The notes beneath the pieces were generated by a model. It had not been told where the DNA came from. It made no database searches and saw only the letters and a program-made list of their open reading frames with translations. A stretch of 64,000 nt of DNA, taken from Mariniblastus fucicola (GTDB lineage Bacteria > Planctomycetota > Planctomycetia > Pirellulales > Pirellulaceae). The stretch is from the NCBI RefSeq assembly GCF_008087665.1, contig NZ_CP042912.1, positions 2,108,001-2,172,000 on the forward strand, read 5' to 3'. The position numbers and the translations under genes are program-made. Below, piece by piece: positions 15,722 through 25,859 of the stretch. Numbering within the stretch: position 1 is the stretch's first letter; each line of letters begins with the position of its first letter.

Positions 15722-18700
15722 GTGAATTCTTTCTTGGATTGCCGCGTGCATCGCTCCAAACTGACGATTTTCGCACTCTCAGCATGCACGCTGATCGCGC
15801 TTCTGCATGTTGGGTGTGGCGATTCACCGAAAGCAAAAATTGCGCCGACCGTTTTGCCAGTTGTGAACGGCCCGGTGGCAACCGAAGACCTGTCTGCAAG
15901 TCAGAATACAAAGTCTGAAGGCATCGAAAATGGTGACCAACGCGGCGACAGCCACATCGAAGAGGCGAAAGCCCATTTGGTTGATGAAATCTCTGGTTCA
16001 GAATCTCTTGAGCAGCAGATATCGGCGAAGCTGACGGAACTTGGTGACCATTTCGCGTCGGTTGTTTCTGATTCGGACGACAACGCTGGCCCCGTCCCGG
16101 ATTTCATCGCCAGCCAGTTCAACGGTGGTGGCATCGACCAGGATCGCTTTCAACCGCGGTTTGATGATTCGACGATCAAGGTGCGTCGATGGCAAGCCTC
16201 CGATTCTCAGCCTGGTTTTCGCGACGACGATGCGTTTTCTAGATTTACCGCAAATGTGCTTTCGTCCTGGAGAAACGCCAGTCAATTCAGGATCGAATTC
16301 AGGACTTTTGACATCACGACAGATGACGAATCGATCACAGCCCGTGTCGTGGTGGAAACTTTCGGCAAAGTTGATGCCGACAAAGCGGAAACCCACAGCG
16401 GTATTCAAGCGACGTCGCTTTGGCAAACTGGCTGGCGAAGATCGGCGTCAGGATCGCTGCACTTGGAATCGGCCAAAGTTCTCGGGGTAGAGGAAGTCGC
16501 CATCAGCACGCTTGGTGCGCAGTTGCTTCAGGACTGCAGCAAGTCAGTTTTCAGAAATTGCGACGCGTGGAATTCGCAACTCCGCTTCGGCCTCGATCAA
16601 TGGGCGCAGCGGATTCCCGGCCTTGACGTAGCAGGACATCAGGGCCTTGCCGTCGGCGACTTTAATCGTGACGGGCTGGACGACATCTACGTCTGCGAAG
16701 GCCACGGTTTGCCAAATCTGCTGCTGTTGCAGAATGCTGACGGAACCGTCCGGAACGTGGCCAACGAGTCGGGAGTCGCGTTGCTTGACGATTCTCGTTC
16801 GGCACTGATTCTTGATTTCGACAACGACGGAGATCAGGATCTCGCCGTAGCAACTGATGAGTGCATTGCTCTGTTTTCCAACGATGGAACTGTCAATTTT
16901 CAGTTGGAGCAAAAACTTCCGATAGGCTATGACGGAGCCAGCCTTTCAGCGGCGGATTTCGACCTTGATGGGGATTTGGATATCTTCATTTGCAAGTATC
17001 GTAGCGTTCGAAGCATCGCGGATTTTCTTGAAGTCTCAGAGAATTCTCCTGAACGTCGAACCGGCGGTCGAAACGTTTTGCTGCGCAACGAAGAAGGCTG
17101 GATCTTCAAGGACGTGACGGAAGAAGTCGGAATCACCGAAAACAACTTGGGACATTCGCGTTCCGCCGCGTGGCTCGACTTCGACGATGATGGTGACCCG
17201 GATTTGCTTGTGGCCAATGAGCGAGGTTCGTCTCGACTTTATGAAAATCAAAACGGCTGGTTCGGCGACGTGACTTTCCAGCGTGGAATGCGATTGCAGT
17301 CCGAGGCTCGCGGCGTTTCGGTGGCTGATTTCGATCGTGATGCGAAACCCGATATCTTCATCGCCAATGATGCTGCGTTGGTGCCGTCGCACGTATGGTT
17401 TTCAAGTCACGGCAAAGGGCCGGCCGGAAAAAATGAGTCTCAGTACACGTTCAAGTCTTACCCTTTTCCGTCGCCGATTTTTTCGACCCGATCGTCTTTC
17501 GGATCGGTGACGACGGACCTGAACCAGGACGGACTTCAGGATATCTTGGTCGCCAACGGCTATTTGTCGCGAGTCACGTCTCAGGATCTGCAGCCGTTTT
17601 GGAAACGTTGCCTCGAAGAGAATCAGTCAAAAAGCTTGACTGATCAAAATGCGATCAGCAATCAGTCGGCAGCGATCGGCGAAATGATTCGGAGTGGATA
17701 TTCGTTCGCCGGAAGCCAGCGAAATCGATGCTTTCTGAACCTCGGCTCGATTGGATTCGCCAACGTCTCAGCAATCTCAGGGTTCGACTTTCTTGGCGAC
17801 GCCCGCGCGGTAGCAACGCTCGATTGGGACAACGACGGGGACTCGGACATCGTGATGACGTCCCGGACCGGTCCGCGATTCAGAATGTTACGCAACCAGC
17901 TCGAATCCGATCACGAATTCCTGAAACTTCGACTCGTTGGTACGAAATCCAATCGGGACGCCATCGGGGCGAAAGTCGAGATTTGGCTGTCTGGTTTGCC
18001 AACTCCGATCGTGCAATGGGTTGCGGCCGGATCTGGATATCTGGCTCAATCTTCAAAGTCACTTCAGTTTGGGGTGGGAACGGGCAAAACGATCGAACGA
18101 GTGGTCGTCGTGTGGCCCGAAGCAGGAAAACAGACGTTTCGAGACTTGAAACCGAATTGCAGCTACGTTCTGACGGAAGGCCAGTCCGCTGCGATCGCGG
18201 AATCGACTATCCGTGCAGAGCTTGCGATTAGTTCGTCACCAGTCGACGCCAGTTTCGAATCTCCGAGTTCGACACAAAGTGTTTTTTATCCTCCGTCGTT
18301 TCTTCCTCAAATCAACATCGAAGGTGACCGTCGCAGTCGATATCGGATTGAGAATTCGGTTGGCGGCGCATTGCTGGCGATCTTTCACGACGAAAGTCAG
18401 GCCTCTTCCGATACCCTTCAACAGTTTGCGGCACTTCGAAGCGAGTTTGACAAAGCAAAGATCGGGTGCGTCGCGGCGATGTGTCGGCGATCCGATTCCG
18501 ACTGGGACATTGAGTCCCTCTTGCGTTCGTCTGACGAGCTTGCGAATGCTGCGTCATGGGCTTGGCCGAAGGGAATTGTGTCGAAGCAGGAGCGAAGGAA
18601 ACTGGAGCTTTGCTGTGGCGAATGGTTTTCGAAGCAGCATTTGCCAAAGCTGCCGTTCGCGATTTTGCTTGACCGTGCAGGAGCGGTCAAAGCGTTCTAT

Positions 18701-19924
18701 CCGCACGAAGCGTTGACGCCGACGGCTGTTCTCAAGGATCAGTCCCTGTTTGAATCCGGCTATGGTCAATCCTGGGCGGAACTAACCGGCCGCGAGGGAA
18801 AGTGGCTGAACGGGAATCGACACGCGAACATGACGCGACTGAAAGATCATTTACTGGCCCTTGGATTTGAAGATGAGGCGAGGCATCTCAATCAGGCAAC
18901 GGCGGCGGCGACGGCTCTTCAGTTGACGATGCGAGCAATTGAACTGACATCGATGAACGACTTGCCCTTGGCCGGGAAGTTTTTCGATCGGGCGATACGA
19001 GTTGACCCGGGCTGCGTTTTGGCTCACATCCGCAAAGGTGAGCTGTTGCGGAAACTGGGTGCGGATAGCGATCTGACCGACGCGATGAGGTCGGAGGTGC
19101 TGGCAGCGGCAGCGAAGAGTTTTCAGACTGCGTTTTCGCTCGATCGGGACAGCATCGAGGCAGTGATCGGATACGCGAATGTGAACGTGGATCAAAACCT
19201 GGTGACGCCAGCGATTGAGACGCTCGAGGAGTTTCTGGAACGGCATCCCGAATCGGCGGAAGTCAACGCGATCTTGGGCCGGCTGCTGTTTGCGAAACGG
19301 CAACATGTTGACGCGGCGAGACATCTGACGATCGCATTTGACGCGCATCCAACGCTGCCGTTTGTTTCTGGCGATTTGGGATTTCTCTACCTTGTTTCAG
19401 GCGATGCAGATCGCGCGAAGAAGTTTCTTCGTTTGGCCAATCGACTCCAACCCAGCGACCGAAACATCCTCAAATTGTTGGCCGAATCGGAATTCGCAAC
19501 CGGCAACTTTTCTGATTCGATTGCGTTGCTGGAAAAGTACCGAAGTGGTTCACCGCGGCACCTTCGCTCCAATTGCATGTTGGCGTGGTTGTACGCAACG
19601 TCTACTGATGACAATATTCGCGATCCAGAACGAGCCCTCGAATTGATTGCTCCGATTCTGAGTATCTACGGTTCCAAATCATCGTACGTGAAGGAAGTCG
19701 CAGCCGCCTGCTTCGCGGCGAACGAAGACTTTGAGGAAGCGTTGAGGTTGCAGAAGGAAGCGGCGCAGATGGTTGACCAATCCGAAACCACTGACGCGTA
19801 CTCAAAAAGCCAACTGGTCGGTTTGAAAAAACGCGAGACGCTCTACCAGACAAAGTCGAAACTGCGCACCGAACTCCGTGACGAATTTCCGATCAAGCCT
19901 GTCGGAAAATGGATGATTCAGTAG
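15722..19924 (+). CDS. ASPIC/UnbV-FG-GAP lipoprotein with C-terminal TPR region
   Basis: A 1400-aa exported protein. The N-terminus has a basic-hydrophobic signal ending L-H-V-G-C, a plausible lipobox, so a lipoprotein is likely. An FG-GAP/VCBS beta-propeller follows (about 305-720), with at least seven calcium-type D-x-N/D-x-D-G-x-x-D loops. An ASPIC/UnbV domain (about 740-815) includes F-G-V-G-T-G and the V-V-V-W-P segment. A thioredoxin-fold-like stretch without CxxC comes next (about 875-1010), then TPR-type helical repeats (about 1060-1380). ASPIC/UnbV-CRTAC1-like proteins are abundant in planctomycetes and are presumed extracellular or periplasmic binding proteins, with no known reaction. 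Start candidates are GTG 15722 and GTG 15746; the later one gives a shorter, more typical lipoprotein signal. It is divergent from the TlpA-like gene, which fits a shared envelope role. Confidence 0.88.
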   Translation: MNSFLDCRVHRSKLTIFALSACTLIALLHVGCGDSPKAKIAPTVLPVVNGPVATEDLSASQNTKSEGIENGDQRGDSHIEEAKAHLVDEISGSESLEQQISAKLTELGDHFASVVSDSDDNAGPVPDFIASQFNGGGIDQDRFQPRFDDSTIKVRRWQASDSQPGFRDDDAFSRFTANVLSSWRNASQFRIEFRTFDITTDDESITARVVVETFGKVDADKAETHSGIQATSLWQTGWRRSASGSLHLESAKVLGVEEVAISTLGAQLLQDCSKSVFRNCDAWNSQLRFGLDQWAQRIPGLDVAGHQGLAVGDFNRDGLDDIYVCEGHGLPNLLLLQNADGTVRNVANESGVALLDDSRSALILDFDNDGDQDLAVATDECIALFSNDGTVNFQLEQKLPIGYDGASLSAADFDLDGDLDIFICKYRSVRSIADFLEVSENSPERRTGGRNVLLRNEEGWIFKDVTEEVGITENNLGHSRSAAWLDFDDDGDPDLLVANERGSSRLYENQNGWFGDVTFQRGMRLQSEARGVSVADFDRDAKPDIFIANDAALVPSHVWFSSHGKGPAGKNESQYTFKSYPFPSPIFSTRSSFGSVTTDLNQDGLQDILVANGYLSRVTSQDLQPFWKRCLEENQSKSLTDQNAISNQSAAIGEMIRSGYSFAGSQRNRCFLNLGSIGFANVSAISGFDFLGDARAVATLDWDNDGDSDIVMTSRTGPRFRMLRNQLESDHEFLKLRLVGTKSNRDAIGAKVEIWLSGLPTPIVQWVAAGSGYLAQSSKSLQFGVGTGKTIERVVVVWPEAGKQTFRDLKPNCSYVLTEGQSAAIAESTIRAELAISSSPVDASFESPSSTQSVFYPPSFLPQINIEGDRRSRYRIENSVGGALLAIFHDESQASSDTLQQFAALRSEFDKAKIGCVAAMCRRSDSDWDIESLLRSSDELANAASWAWPKGIVSKQERRKLELCCGEWFSKQHLPKLPFAILLDRAGAVKAFYPHEALTPTAVLKDQSLFESGYGQSWAELTGREGKWLNGNRHANMTRLKDHLLALGFEDEARHLNQATAAATALQLTMRAIELTSMNDLPLAGKFFDRAIRVDPGCVLAHIRKGELLRKLGADSDLTDAMRSEVLAAAAKSFQTAFSLDRDSIEAVIGYANVNVDQNLVTPAIETLEEFLERHPESAEVNAILGRLLFAKRQHVDAARHLTIAFDAHPTLPFVSGDLGFLYLVSGDADRAKKFLRLANRLQPSDRNILKLLAESEFATGNFSDSIALLEKYRSGSPRHLRSNCMLAWLYATSTDDNIRDPERALELIAPILSIYGSKSSYVKEVAAACFAANEDFEEALRLQKEAAQMVDQSETTDAYSKSQLVGLKKRETLYQTKSKLRTELRDEFPIKPVGKWMIQ

Positions 19925-19972
19925 TGTCGAATCGAATCGACTGACTCACACGCAACCGGATCGTCCCGTTAA

Positions 19973-21355
19973 TTACGTGTGGATCGCCCGCTTGCTCACA
20001 GCCAACGCGGCTTCCTGCATGATCTCGGAAAGCGTCGGATGAGCATGGCAACAGCGAGCCAAATCTTCGCTGGAGGCTCCGAAGTTCATCGCCACCGCGG
20101 CTTCCGCGATCAAGTCACCTGCTCGTGGACCGATGGCGTGCACGCCAAGAATCCGATCGGTGTCCGCGTCAGCCAAAATCTTGATCTTGCCTTCCGCAGA
20201 ACCCATCGCACGAGCACGACCGTTGGCTCCAAACGGGCATGAACCCTTCTTGTAGTTCACGCCTTCGGCTTTCAGCTGTTCCTCGGTACGGCCGACAGAT
20301 GCGATTTCCGGATGCGTGTAGACGATCGCCGGAATCGTGTCGTAGCTGACATGGCCGACGCCGGTAGCGATGTGCTCGACAACTGCGATGCCTTCTTCGG
20401 AAGCTTTATGGGCAAGCATTGCGCCACCAATACAGTCTCCGACGGCATAGATTCCGTCGACCGATGTCTTCATGTGAGAATCGGTCACGATAAAACCGCG
20501 TTGGTCAACTTCAACTCCGGCCACGTCCAAGCCGATGGATTTCGTGTTCGGCGATCGACCGGCAGCGACAAGCACTCGATCACACTCAATTGTTTCGCCG
20601 CCCTTGATGTTGACGGTACATTTGTCGCCATTGCGGACAACGGATTCAACCCACATTCCTGTACGGAACTGAAGGCCCTGTTTCTCGAAAGTTCGCCGTG
20701 CCGTTCGGGCGATTTCCTGATCCAGGCCGCCAAGGACTTTGTCCATCGCTTCGAGGATGATGACTTCCGAGCCAAGTCGACTCCACACGGAACCCAGTTC
20801 CAGTCCAATGTAGCCTCCGCCGACCACAACCAGCTTCCGCGGCACGCTAGTGTAAGAAAGAGCAGCCGTACTGTCGCCGACACGATCGCCGTCAAGCTCG
20901 ATACCCGGAAGCGCCATCGGAACGCTGCCGGTTGCGATGATGATGTTCTTCGCCGTGATGGTTTCGCCACCCGCAATTTCGATTTGGTTTTGGCCAACCA
21001 GTTTGCCGCGACCGACGATGGCTTTGACTTTGTTCTTCTTGAGCAACTGAGCCACGCCGCCGGTGAGCGTATCAACGACGCCAGATTTACGACGCATCAT
21101 CGCCGCAAGATCGACCGTAAGCTTGGTCGCCGTGATGCCGTGTTCCATCATGTGGTCACGAGCTTCGACCAGCAGATGACTCGATTCCAGCAGAGCTTTA
21201 CTGGGGATGCAGCCCACTCTCAGGCACGTTCCGCCGAACTTTTGGTTTTCGTCGATAACGGCTGACTTGAGCCCAAGCTGAGCTCCGCGGATTGCTGCGA
21301 CGTAGCCGCCAGGGCCTCCGCCAAGGACGACCAAATCGTAGTTGTTGTCTGCCAT
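19973..21355 (-). CDS. lpdA: Dihydrolipoyl dehydrogenase (E3)
   Basis: The 460-aa flavoprotein reoxidises the dihydrolipoyl groups of 2-oxoacid dehydrogenase complexes with NAD+. The FAD-binding GGGPGG lies near residues 12-17, and the redox disulfide is GGTCLRVGCIPSK (about 42-54). A second nucleotide-binding GGGYIG is near 180, the D-C-I-G-G FAD segment is near 310, and the C-terminal active-site motif HAHPTLSE is near 436. Length and motifs match the family throughout. It lies 182 bp after sucB and on the same strand as sucA-sucB, so it is most likely the E3 of the 2-oxoglutarate complex, possibly shared with pyruvate dehydrogenase. A hairpin just after sucB may reduce its transcription relative to E1/E2. 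Confidence 0.97.
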   Translation of the reverse strand: MADNNYDLVVLGGGPGGYVAAIRGAQLGLKSAVIDENQKFGGTCLRVGCIPSKALLESSHLLVEARDHMMEHGITATKLTVDLAAMMRRKSGVVDTLTGGVAQLLKKNKVKAIVGRGKLVGQNQIEIAGGETITAKNIIIATGSVPMALPGIELDGDRVGDSTAALSYTSVPRKLVVVGGGYIGLELGSVWSRLGSEVIILEAMDKVLGGLDQEIARTARRTFEKQGLQFRTGMWVESVVRNGDKCTVNIKGGETIECDRVLVAAGRSPNTKSIGLDVAGVEVDQRGFIVTDSHMKTSVDGIYAVGDCIGGAMLAHKASEEGIAVVEHIATGVGHVSYDTIPAIVYTHPEIASVGRTEEQLKAEGVNYKKGSCPFGANGRARAMGSAEGKIKILADADTDRILGVHAIGPRAGDLIAEAAVAMNFGASSEDLARCCHAHPTLSEIMQEAALAVSKRAIHT

Positions 21356-21507
21356 GATTTTGCTGGGTTTCTTGAACGGCGTCGTTGAGGAAAACCTCGT
21401 TTACGCTTTAGTTGGTTGTGTTTTGATTCGTATTAAATGCTTTGCCAAGGCGCCAGAACAAGTCGTCTGGCACCGGTTTTTGGCGTTGCAGATTTGTATG
21501 AGAAAGT

Positions 21508-21531
21508 CACTGACAGGTCAGGCTGTCAGTG
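21508..21531 (-). terminator. Hairpin after sucB, terminator or attenuator
   Basis: A perfect 9-bp stem (CACTGACAG/CTGTCAGTG) with a 6-nt loop begins 7 bp past the sucB stop. In the minus-strand direction it is followed by ACTTTCTC, a modest U-rich tract. It could partly end sucAB transcription before lpdA or stabilise the sucAB mRNA 3' end. Confidence 0.5.
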
Positions 21532-21537
21532 TGACGA

Positions 21538-22887
21538 TCAGACTTCCAGGAACAGCCGAGCCGGCTCTTCGAGGACTTCCTTGATCGTTCTGAGGAACGT
21601 CACGGCTTCTTTTCCGTCAACAATCCGGTGATCGTAAGTCAACGCAATGTACATCATCGGGCGGATGACGATTTCCTTGTTGACCACGACGGCCCGATCC
21701 TGAATTGAATGCAACCCAAGAATGCCGCTTTGAGGTGGGTTCACGATCGGTGTTGAAAGCAACGATCCGTAGACCCCGCCGTTACTGATTGTAAACGTTC
21801 CGCCTTCGATGTCCGCCGGCTTGATCTTGTTGTCTGCGGCAAGACCCGCGTAGGTGCCGATCTGACGCTCGATATCGGCAAAACTCATGCGCTCTGCGTT
21901 GCGAAGCACGGGAACGACAAGTCCTTTTCCGCCACCGATCGCGATACCGATGTCGTGGTAGTTCTTGCTGATAATGTTGTTGCCCTGGATTTCGGAATTG
22001 ATCGCCGGGAATCGACGCAGACCTTCCACAACGGCCTTCGCAAAGAACGACATAAAGCCAAGCTTGACGCCGTGTTTCTTTTGGAATGCTTCCTTGTACT
22101 TCGAACGCAAATCCATCACAGGTTTCATGTCGACTTCGTTAAACGTCGTCAACAGAGCTGCCGTCTGCTGTGCTTCGACCAGTCGTTTGGCAATCGTCCG
22201 CCGAATCATGCTCATCGGCTTCGACGTGTCCTCACGTGGCCCCATCGAATCGTTCCACTCTTCCGTTTGAGCAGACAACGACTGAGCCGGTGCCGATGGT
22301 GGTGCGGGAGCCGGTGGAGCCGACGCAGGGGTAGTTGTCAGCGGTGGCAACGCAGGAGCGGGAGCAGAAGTTTGCGGCTTGGCTTCAGCAGGCGGTGATC
22401 CGCCCGGGCGCAAACCATTGGCTTCGACGTACTTCAGAACGTCTTCCTTGAGCAATCTGCCACCGGGGCCCGAAGGCTGGATCGCATCTGCAGAGATTTT
22501 GTACTCGCTGAGCATGACCTGAGCCGCCGGCATGATCCAGCTCGCGCTCTCGCCGTCAGCAGGTGGAGCATCGACAACGGCCGTCGATTCTGTCGAACCG
22601 CCAGCAGCCGCTGCTGCAGAACTTTGGCCCGCCGCGGCTCCGTCTTTGGAAGCAGATTCGTCGATCACGCAAAGCAGATCTCCGACCTGAGCGATTTCGC
22701 CTTCGGCAACGGATACGGATTGCAGCACTCCAGAAACGGGTGCTGGAAGAGCCTGCGATGCCTTCTCGGATTCAAGCTCAACGATGTCTTCGTCTCGCTC
22801 GACCCATTCGCCGGGTTTCTTGAGCCATTGAAATACCTGGACTTCCTGAATTGAATCTCCGAATTCAGGTACTTTGATTTCAGCCAT
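21538..22887 (-). CDS. sucB: 2-oxoglutarate dehydrogenase E2, dihydrolipoyl succinyltransferase
   Basis: The 449-aa core of the 2-oxoglutarate dehydrogenase complex moves the succinyl group to CoA. An N-terminal lipoyl domain (about 1-77) has the lipoyl-Lys in ELESEKAS (near residue 43). An Ala/Pro-rich linker follows, then a peripheral-subunit-binding domain (about 117-155) and a second Ala/Pro linker (about 170-205). The catalytic acyltransferase domain (about 215-449) carries the active site YDHRIVDG near 417-424. The segment [20 protein letters not shown] is typical of succinyl- rather than acetyltransferases. It lies 167 bp downstream of sucA, which supports the same call. Start ATG 22887 gives the usual M-A-E-I-K-V-P N-terminus. 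Confidence 0.96.
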   Translation of the reverse strand: MAEIKVPEFGDSIQEVQVFQWLKKPGEWVERDEDIVELESEKASQALPAPVSGVLQSVSVAEGEIAQVGDLLCVIDESASKDGAAAGQSSAAAAAGGSTESTAVVDAPPADGESASWIMPAAQVMLSEYKISADAIQPSGPGGRLLKEDVLKYVEANGLRPGGSPPAEAKPQTSAPAPALPPLTTTPASAPPAPAPPSAPAQSLSAQTEEWNDSMGPREDTSKPMSMIRRTIAKRLVEAQQTAALLTTFNEVDMKPVMDLRSKYKEAFQKKHGVKLGFMSFFAKAVVEGLRRFPAINSEIQGNNIISKNYHDIGIAIGGGKGLVVPVLRNAERMSFADIERQIGTYAGLAADNKIKPADIEGGTFTISNGGVYGSLLSTPIVNPPQSGILGLHSIQDRAVVVNKEIVIRPMMYIALTYDHRIVDGKEAVTFLRTIKEVLEEPARLFLEV

Positions 22888-22946
22888 AGTTCTGGACTTG
22901 TACGTAAAGATGTTGTGTTGAATTCAAACTTGCAGCGGACCGCATT

Positions 22947-22964
22947 GCGGCTGCGACGAGCCGC
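22947..22964 (-). promoter_or_regulatory. Hairpin in the sucA-sucB spacer
   Basis: A 6-bp GC-rich stem (GCGGCT/AGCCGC) with a 6-nt loop lies in the 167-bp gap between sucA and sucB. A second small stem (CCGAT/ATCGG) lies at 22971-22983. There is no U tract, so an mRNA processing or stabilising role is more likely than termination. Support is structural only. Confidence 0.35.
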
Positions 22965-23054
22965 TACCTTCCGATCAAATCGGCGGACGGTGCGCGAAAG
23001 TCAAAATTTGGTTGTGCGATCGAATCGATTGGATTGGGCAGGCTTTGATGGCAG

Positions 23055-25859
23055 TCACTTCGCATTGGCGGGTGACTCTGAGCCCATCGCTTCCCGGAAC
23101 AATTCCTGTTGCTCAATTTTGTGCGCTTTCTTCGATCCCGTGGAGGGGCTCGCTGACTCAGGACGCGTAATCCCCCGAATTTTCCAACGATCTTCCAGGC
23201 CCATTTCGTCCCATTTGACCTTAATGAAGTACCAGGCACCCATATTTCGGGGTTCTTCCTGGACCCAATACACCGGCGTGCCGGCATCGTAAGACCCAAG
23301 GATTTCCTCGATTTGTTGCGCCGGGAAGGGATAAAGCTGCTCGACACGGATGATTGCGAAGTCCTTGCGGCCCTGAGTTTCGCGTTCTTTCATCAAATCG
23401 ACGGCGACTTTGCCAGACGCGATCAACACGCGAGACGGGTGGTCGAGAGGACCGACATCCGGATCGGTCAGCACGCGTTGAAACTTGCCGCTGGTGAATT
23501 CGTCCAGGTTCGACATGACTTTGGCTTCGCGCAACAAAGCCTTCGGCGTGAACACAATCAACGGCTTTCGCCATTTTCGAATCACCTGGCGTCGCAACAA
23601 GTGAAAGTACTGGGCAGCAGACGTCGGATACGCGATTTGCACATTGTGCTCAGCCGCACCGGTCAGGAAACGCTCGATCCGGGCGCTACAATGCTCCGGT
23701 CCGGCACCTTCGAAACCGTGAGGCAGCAGCATCACCAGCCCGCTAAGTCGATTCCATTTGTCTTCGGCGCTGAAAATGAACTGATCGATGATCACCTGAG
23801 CCGTATTTACGAAATCGCCAAACTGAGCCTCCCAGCAAACCAGACCGTCCGGATAATCCAGGCTGTAACCGTAATCGAAACCAAGCACGCCGGCTTCGCT
23901 GAGCGGACTGTTGATGATGTCGACGTCGGCTTGAGCTTCGTCGATGTGCCGCAAAATGTCGTGACGCCGTCCGTTCGTCGAATCGTAGATCACGGCATGT
24001 CGTTGACTGAACGTGCCGCGGCCAACATCCTGTCCGGTGAGTCGGACCGGGTGGCCTTCGATGGCAAGCGAACCAAACGCAGCCAACTCAGCCATCGGCC
24101 AATCAATCGGACGGTCTCCGGTGGCAGATTTTTCTCTTGCCGCCATGATTCGCGTCAGAGTTCGATGCGGCGTGAATCCATCCGGATGCGACGCAATCTG
24201 CTTCAAAATATAAGTCAGTTTGCCGGCCGGAATTCCCGTATCAGGATCGTCGTTGAGATTTTCGACGCCACCGGTGTACTCCGACCACAGACCGTCGCCA
24301 CTTTGCGTGTCCGGTTTGAAGTTGTCCTTGTTGCTGGCCGCTTCAAATTCGCGATCCAGTTTCTCGCGACGGACCTCGGCAATCGAGTCCGCTTCTTCCG
24401 CCGTCACTTCGTGCATCTTCAGCAGGCGATCAAGATAGTTGTCCCGGACCGTTTTGCGATCGTCGATCTTCTTGTACATCATCGGCTGAGTGAATCGCGG
24501 TTCATCGCTTTCGTTGTGACCGTGACGTCGGTAGCAGTACATGTCGATCACGACGTCGCGGTGGAACGTGCGACGGAACTCCATCGCCAGATTGACAACC
24601 TGTGCGACTGCTTCGGGGTCTTCGCCGTTGACGTGAAAGATCGGAATCTGCAGCATCTTCGCGATGTCGCTGGCGTAAGTCGTACTGCGACCTGCCGCCG
24701 GATCAGTCGTAAAACCAACCTGATTGTTCAAAATTACATGCAGCGTGCCGCCGGTTTTGTATCCAGGCAGTTGGCTGAGGTTGAGCGATTCCTGAACGAC
24801 GCCCTCGCCGGCAAACGCGGCGTCGCCGTGAATCAGCACGCACATCGATTTGGCTTGCCAATTGTCGCCGACGCGGTCCTGCTTACTGCGGCATCGGCCC
24901 ATCGCAACCGGATTCACGAACTCAAGGTGGCTGGGATTGAAGCACAGCGAGATGTGAACTTTCTTGCCCGTGCTGGTGATCCAGTCGTTGCTGTGCCCGA
25001 GGTGATACAGAACGTCTCCACCGCCGCGGTTTGAATCCGGGTCGGGGTCATCAAAGCCCCAGAAAATGTTCTCTGAGCGTTTGCCCATGATGTTGGCAAG
25101 GACGTTCAGCCTTCCGCGGTGAGCCATGCCCAGAACGACTTCATTGACGTCATGTTCGCCGGCTTTCTCCAACGCCAGATCGAGTAGCGGGATCAGCGTT
25201 TCGGCACCTTCAAGCGAAAACGTTTTCGCACCAATGTACTTTCGTCGCACGAACTCTTCAAAGATCACGGCATCGGTAAGCTTGGTCAGAATCCGGATTT
25301 GCATCTTCCGATCAAGGTTGATCCGATTCTGGCTGCTTTCCATTCGCGACTGGAGCCAGTACCGCACATCGTGATCATCGATGTGCATGAATTGTGCTCC
25401 GATCGAGCGACAATATGTGTTCCGCAAGAGCTGAACGATTTCCTCAAGCGTCTGGAAGTTCTGTCCTCCGACAGTTCGCGCCGAAAACTTTTGCTCAAGG
25501 ATGCCCGCATGAAGCCCGTAGGATTCCGGATTCAGCTCGCTGTTAGTCTTCCGCGGCATCCCGAGCGGATCGATCTTTGCTTCGAGATGGCCGCGGACCC
25601 GAAAGCCGCGCACAAGTTGATCAACTCGATCCTGAAGCTGAGCCACCGATTGGCTGTGCGCCGATTCCGTGCTGGTTGAACCATCCAAGGTTCCAGGCGT
25701 TGTCGGCGGAGCGACCACCGCGCCCGGTGCGCCAGCCCCACTTTCGGATTCCGGGGAGAAGTCCCTGAAATACTGTTGCCATTCTGCGGGCAGAGAAGCA
25801 GGGTCTTTTTGATAGTCCTCATACAGGCTATCAACGTACGCTCGACTGAAGACGTTCAT
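23055..25859 (-). CDS. sucA: 2-oxoglutarate dehydrogenase E1 component
   Basis: The 934-aa thiamine-diphosphate enzyme decarboxylates 2-oxoglutarate and succinylates the E2 lipoyl group in the TCA cycle. The N-terminal helix that binds the complex is present (FSRAYVDSLYEDYQKDP, about 3-19). The E1 core is recognisable: H-R-G-R-L-N-V-L (about 247-254), H-G-D-A-A-F-A-G-E-G-V-V-Q-E (near 345), the T-G-G-T-L-H-V-I-L-N-N-Q-V-G-F-T-T segment (near 370), E-S-D-E-P-R-F-T-Q-P (near 452), and the C-terminal Q-E-E-P-R-N-M-G-A-W. Length matches the Gram-negative SucA type. I chose ATG 25859; a TTG two codons upstream is possible. It is first in the sucA-sucB-lpdA order, and its promoter should lie in the 407-bp gap upstream. 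Confidence 0.97.
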   Translation of the reverse strand: MNVFSRAYVDSLYEDYQKDPASLPAEWQQYFRDFSPESESGAGAPGAVVAPPTTPGTLDGSTSTESAHSQSVAQLQDRVDQLVRGFRVRGHLEAKIDPLGMPRKTNSELNPESYGLHAGILEQKFSARTVGGQNFQTLEEIVQLLRNTYCRSIGAQFMHIDDHDVRYWLQSRMESSQNRINLDRKMQIRILTKLTDAVIFEEFVRRKYIGAKTFSLEGAETLIPLLDLALEKAGEHDVNEVVLGMAHRGRLNVLANIMGKRSENIFWGFDDPDPDSNRGGGDVLYHLGHSNDWITSTGKKVHISLCFNPSHLEFVNPVAMGRCRSKQDRVGDNWQAKSMCVLIHGDAAFAGEGVVQESLNLSQLPGYKTGGTLHVILNNQVGFTTDPAAGRSTTYASDIAKMLQIPIFHVNGEDPEAVAQVVNLAMEFRRTFHRDVVIDMYCYRRHGHNESDEPRFTQPMMYKKIDDRKTVRDNYLDRLLKMHEVTAEEADSIAEVRREKLDREFEAASNKDNFKPDTQSGDGLWSEYTGGVENLNDDPDTGIPAGKLTYILKQIASHPDGFTPHRTLTRIMAAREKSATGDRPIDWPMAELAAFGSLAIEGHPVRLTGQDVGRGTFSQRHAVIYDSTNGRRHDILRHIDEAQADVDIINSPLSEAGVLGFDYGYSLDYPDGLVCWEAQFGDFVNTAQVIIDQFIFSAEDKWNRLSGLVMLLPHGFEGAGPEHCSARIERFLTGAAEHNVQIAYPTSAAQYFHLLRRQVIRKWRKPLIVFTPKALLREAKVMSNLDEFTSGKFQRVLTDPDVGPLDHPSRVLIASGKVAVDLMKERETQGRKDFAIIRVEQLYPFPAQQIEEILGSYDAGTPVYWVQEEPRNMGAWYFIKVKWDEMGLEDRWKIRGITRPESASPSTGSKKAHKIEQQELFREAMGSESPANAK

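Noticed and set aside
20312-21265. 317-codon plus-strand frame over lpdA
   Set aside because: Antisense to a fully conserved E3 enzyme; no recognisable motif.
23313-25034. 573-codon open frame on the plus strand
   Set aside because: It lies wholly antisense to sucA and has an Arg/His/Val-rich composition typical of a shadow frame, with no domain signature.
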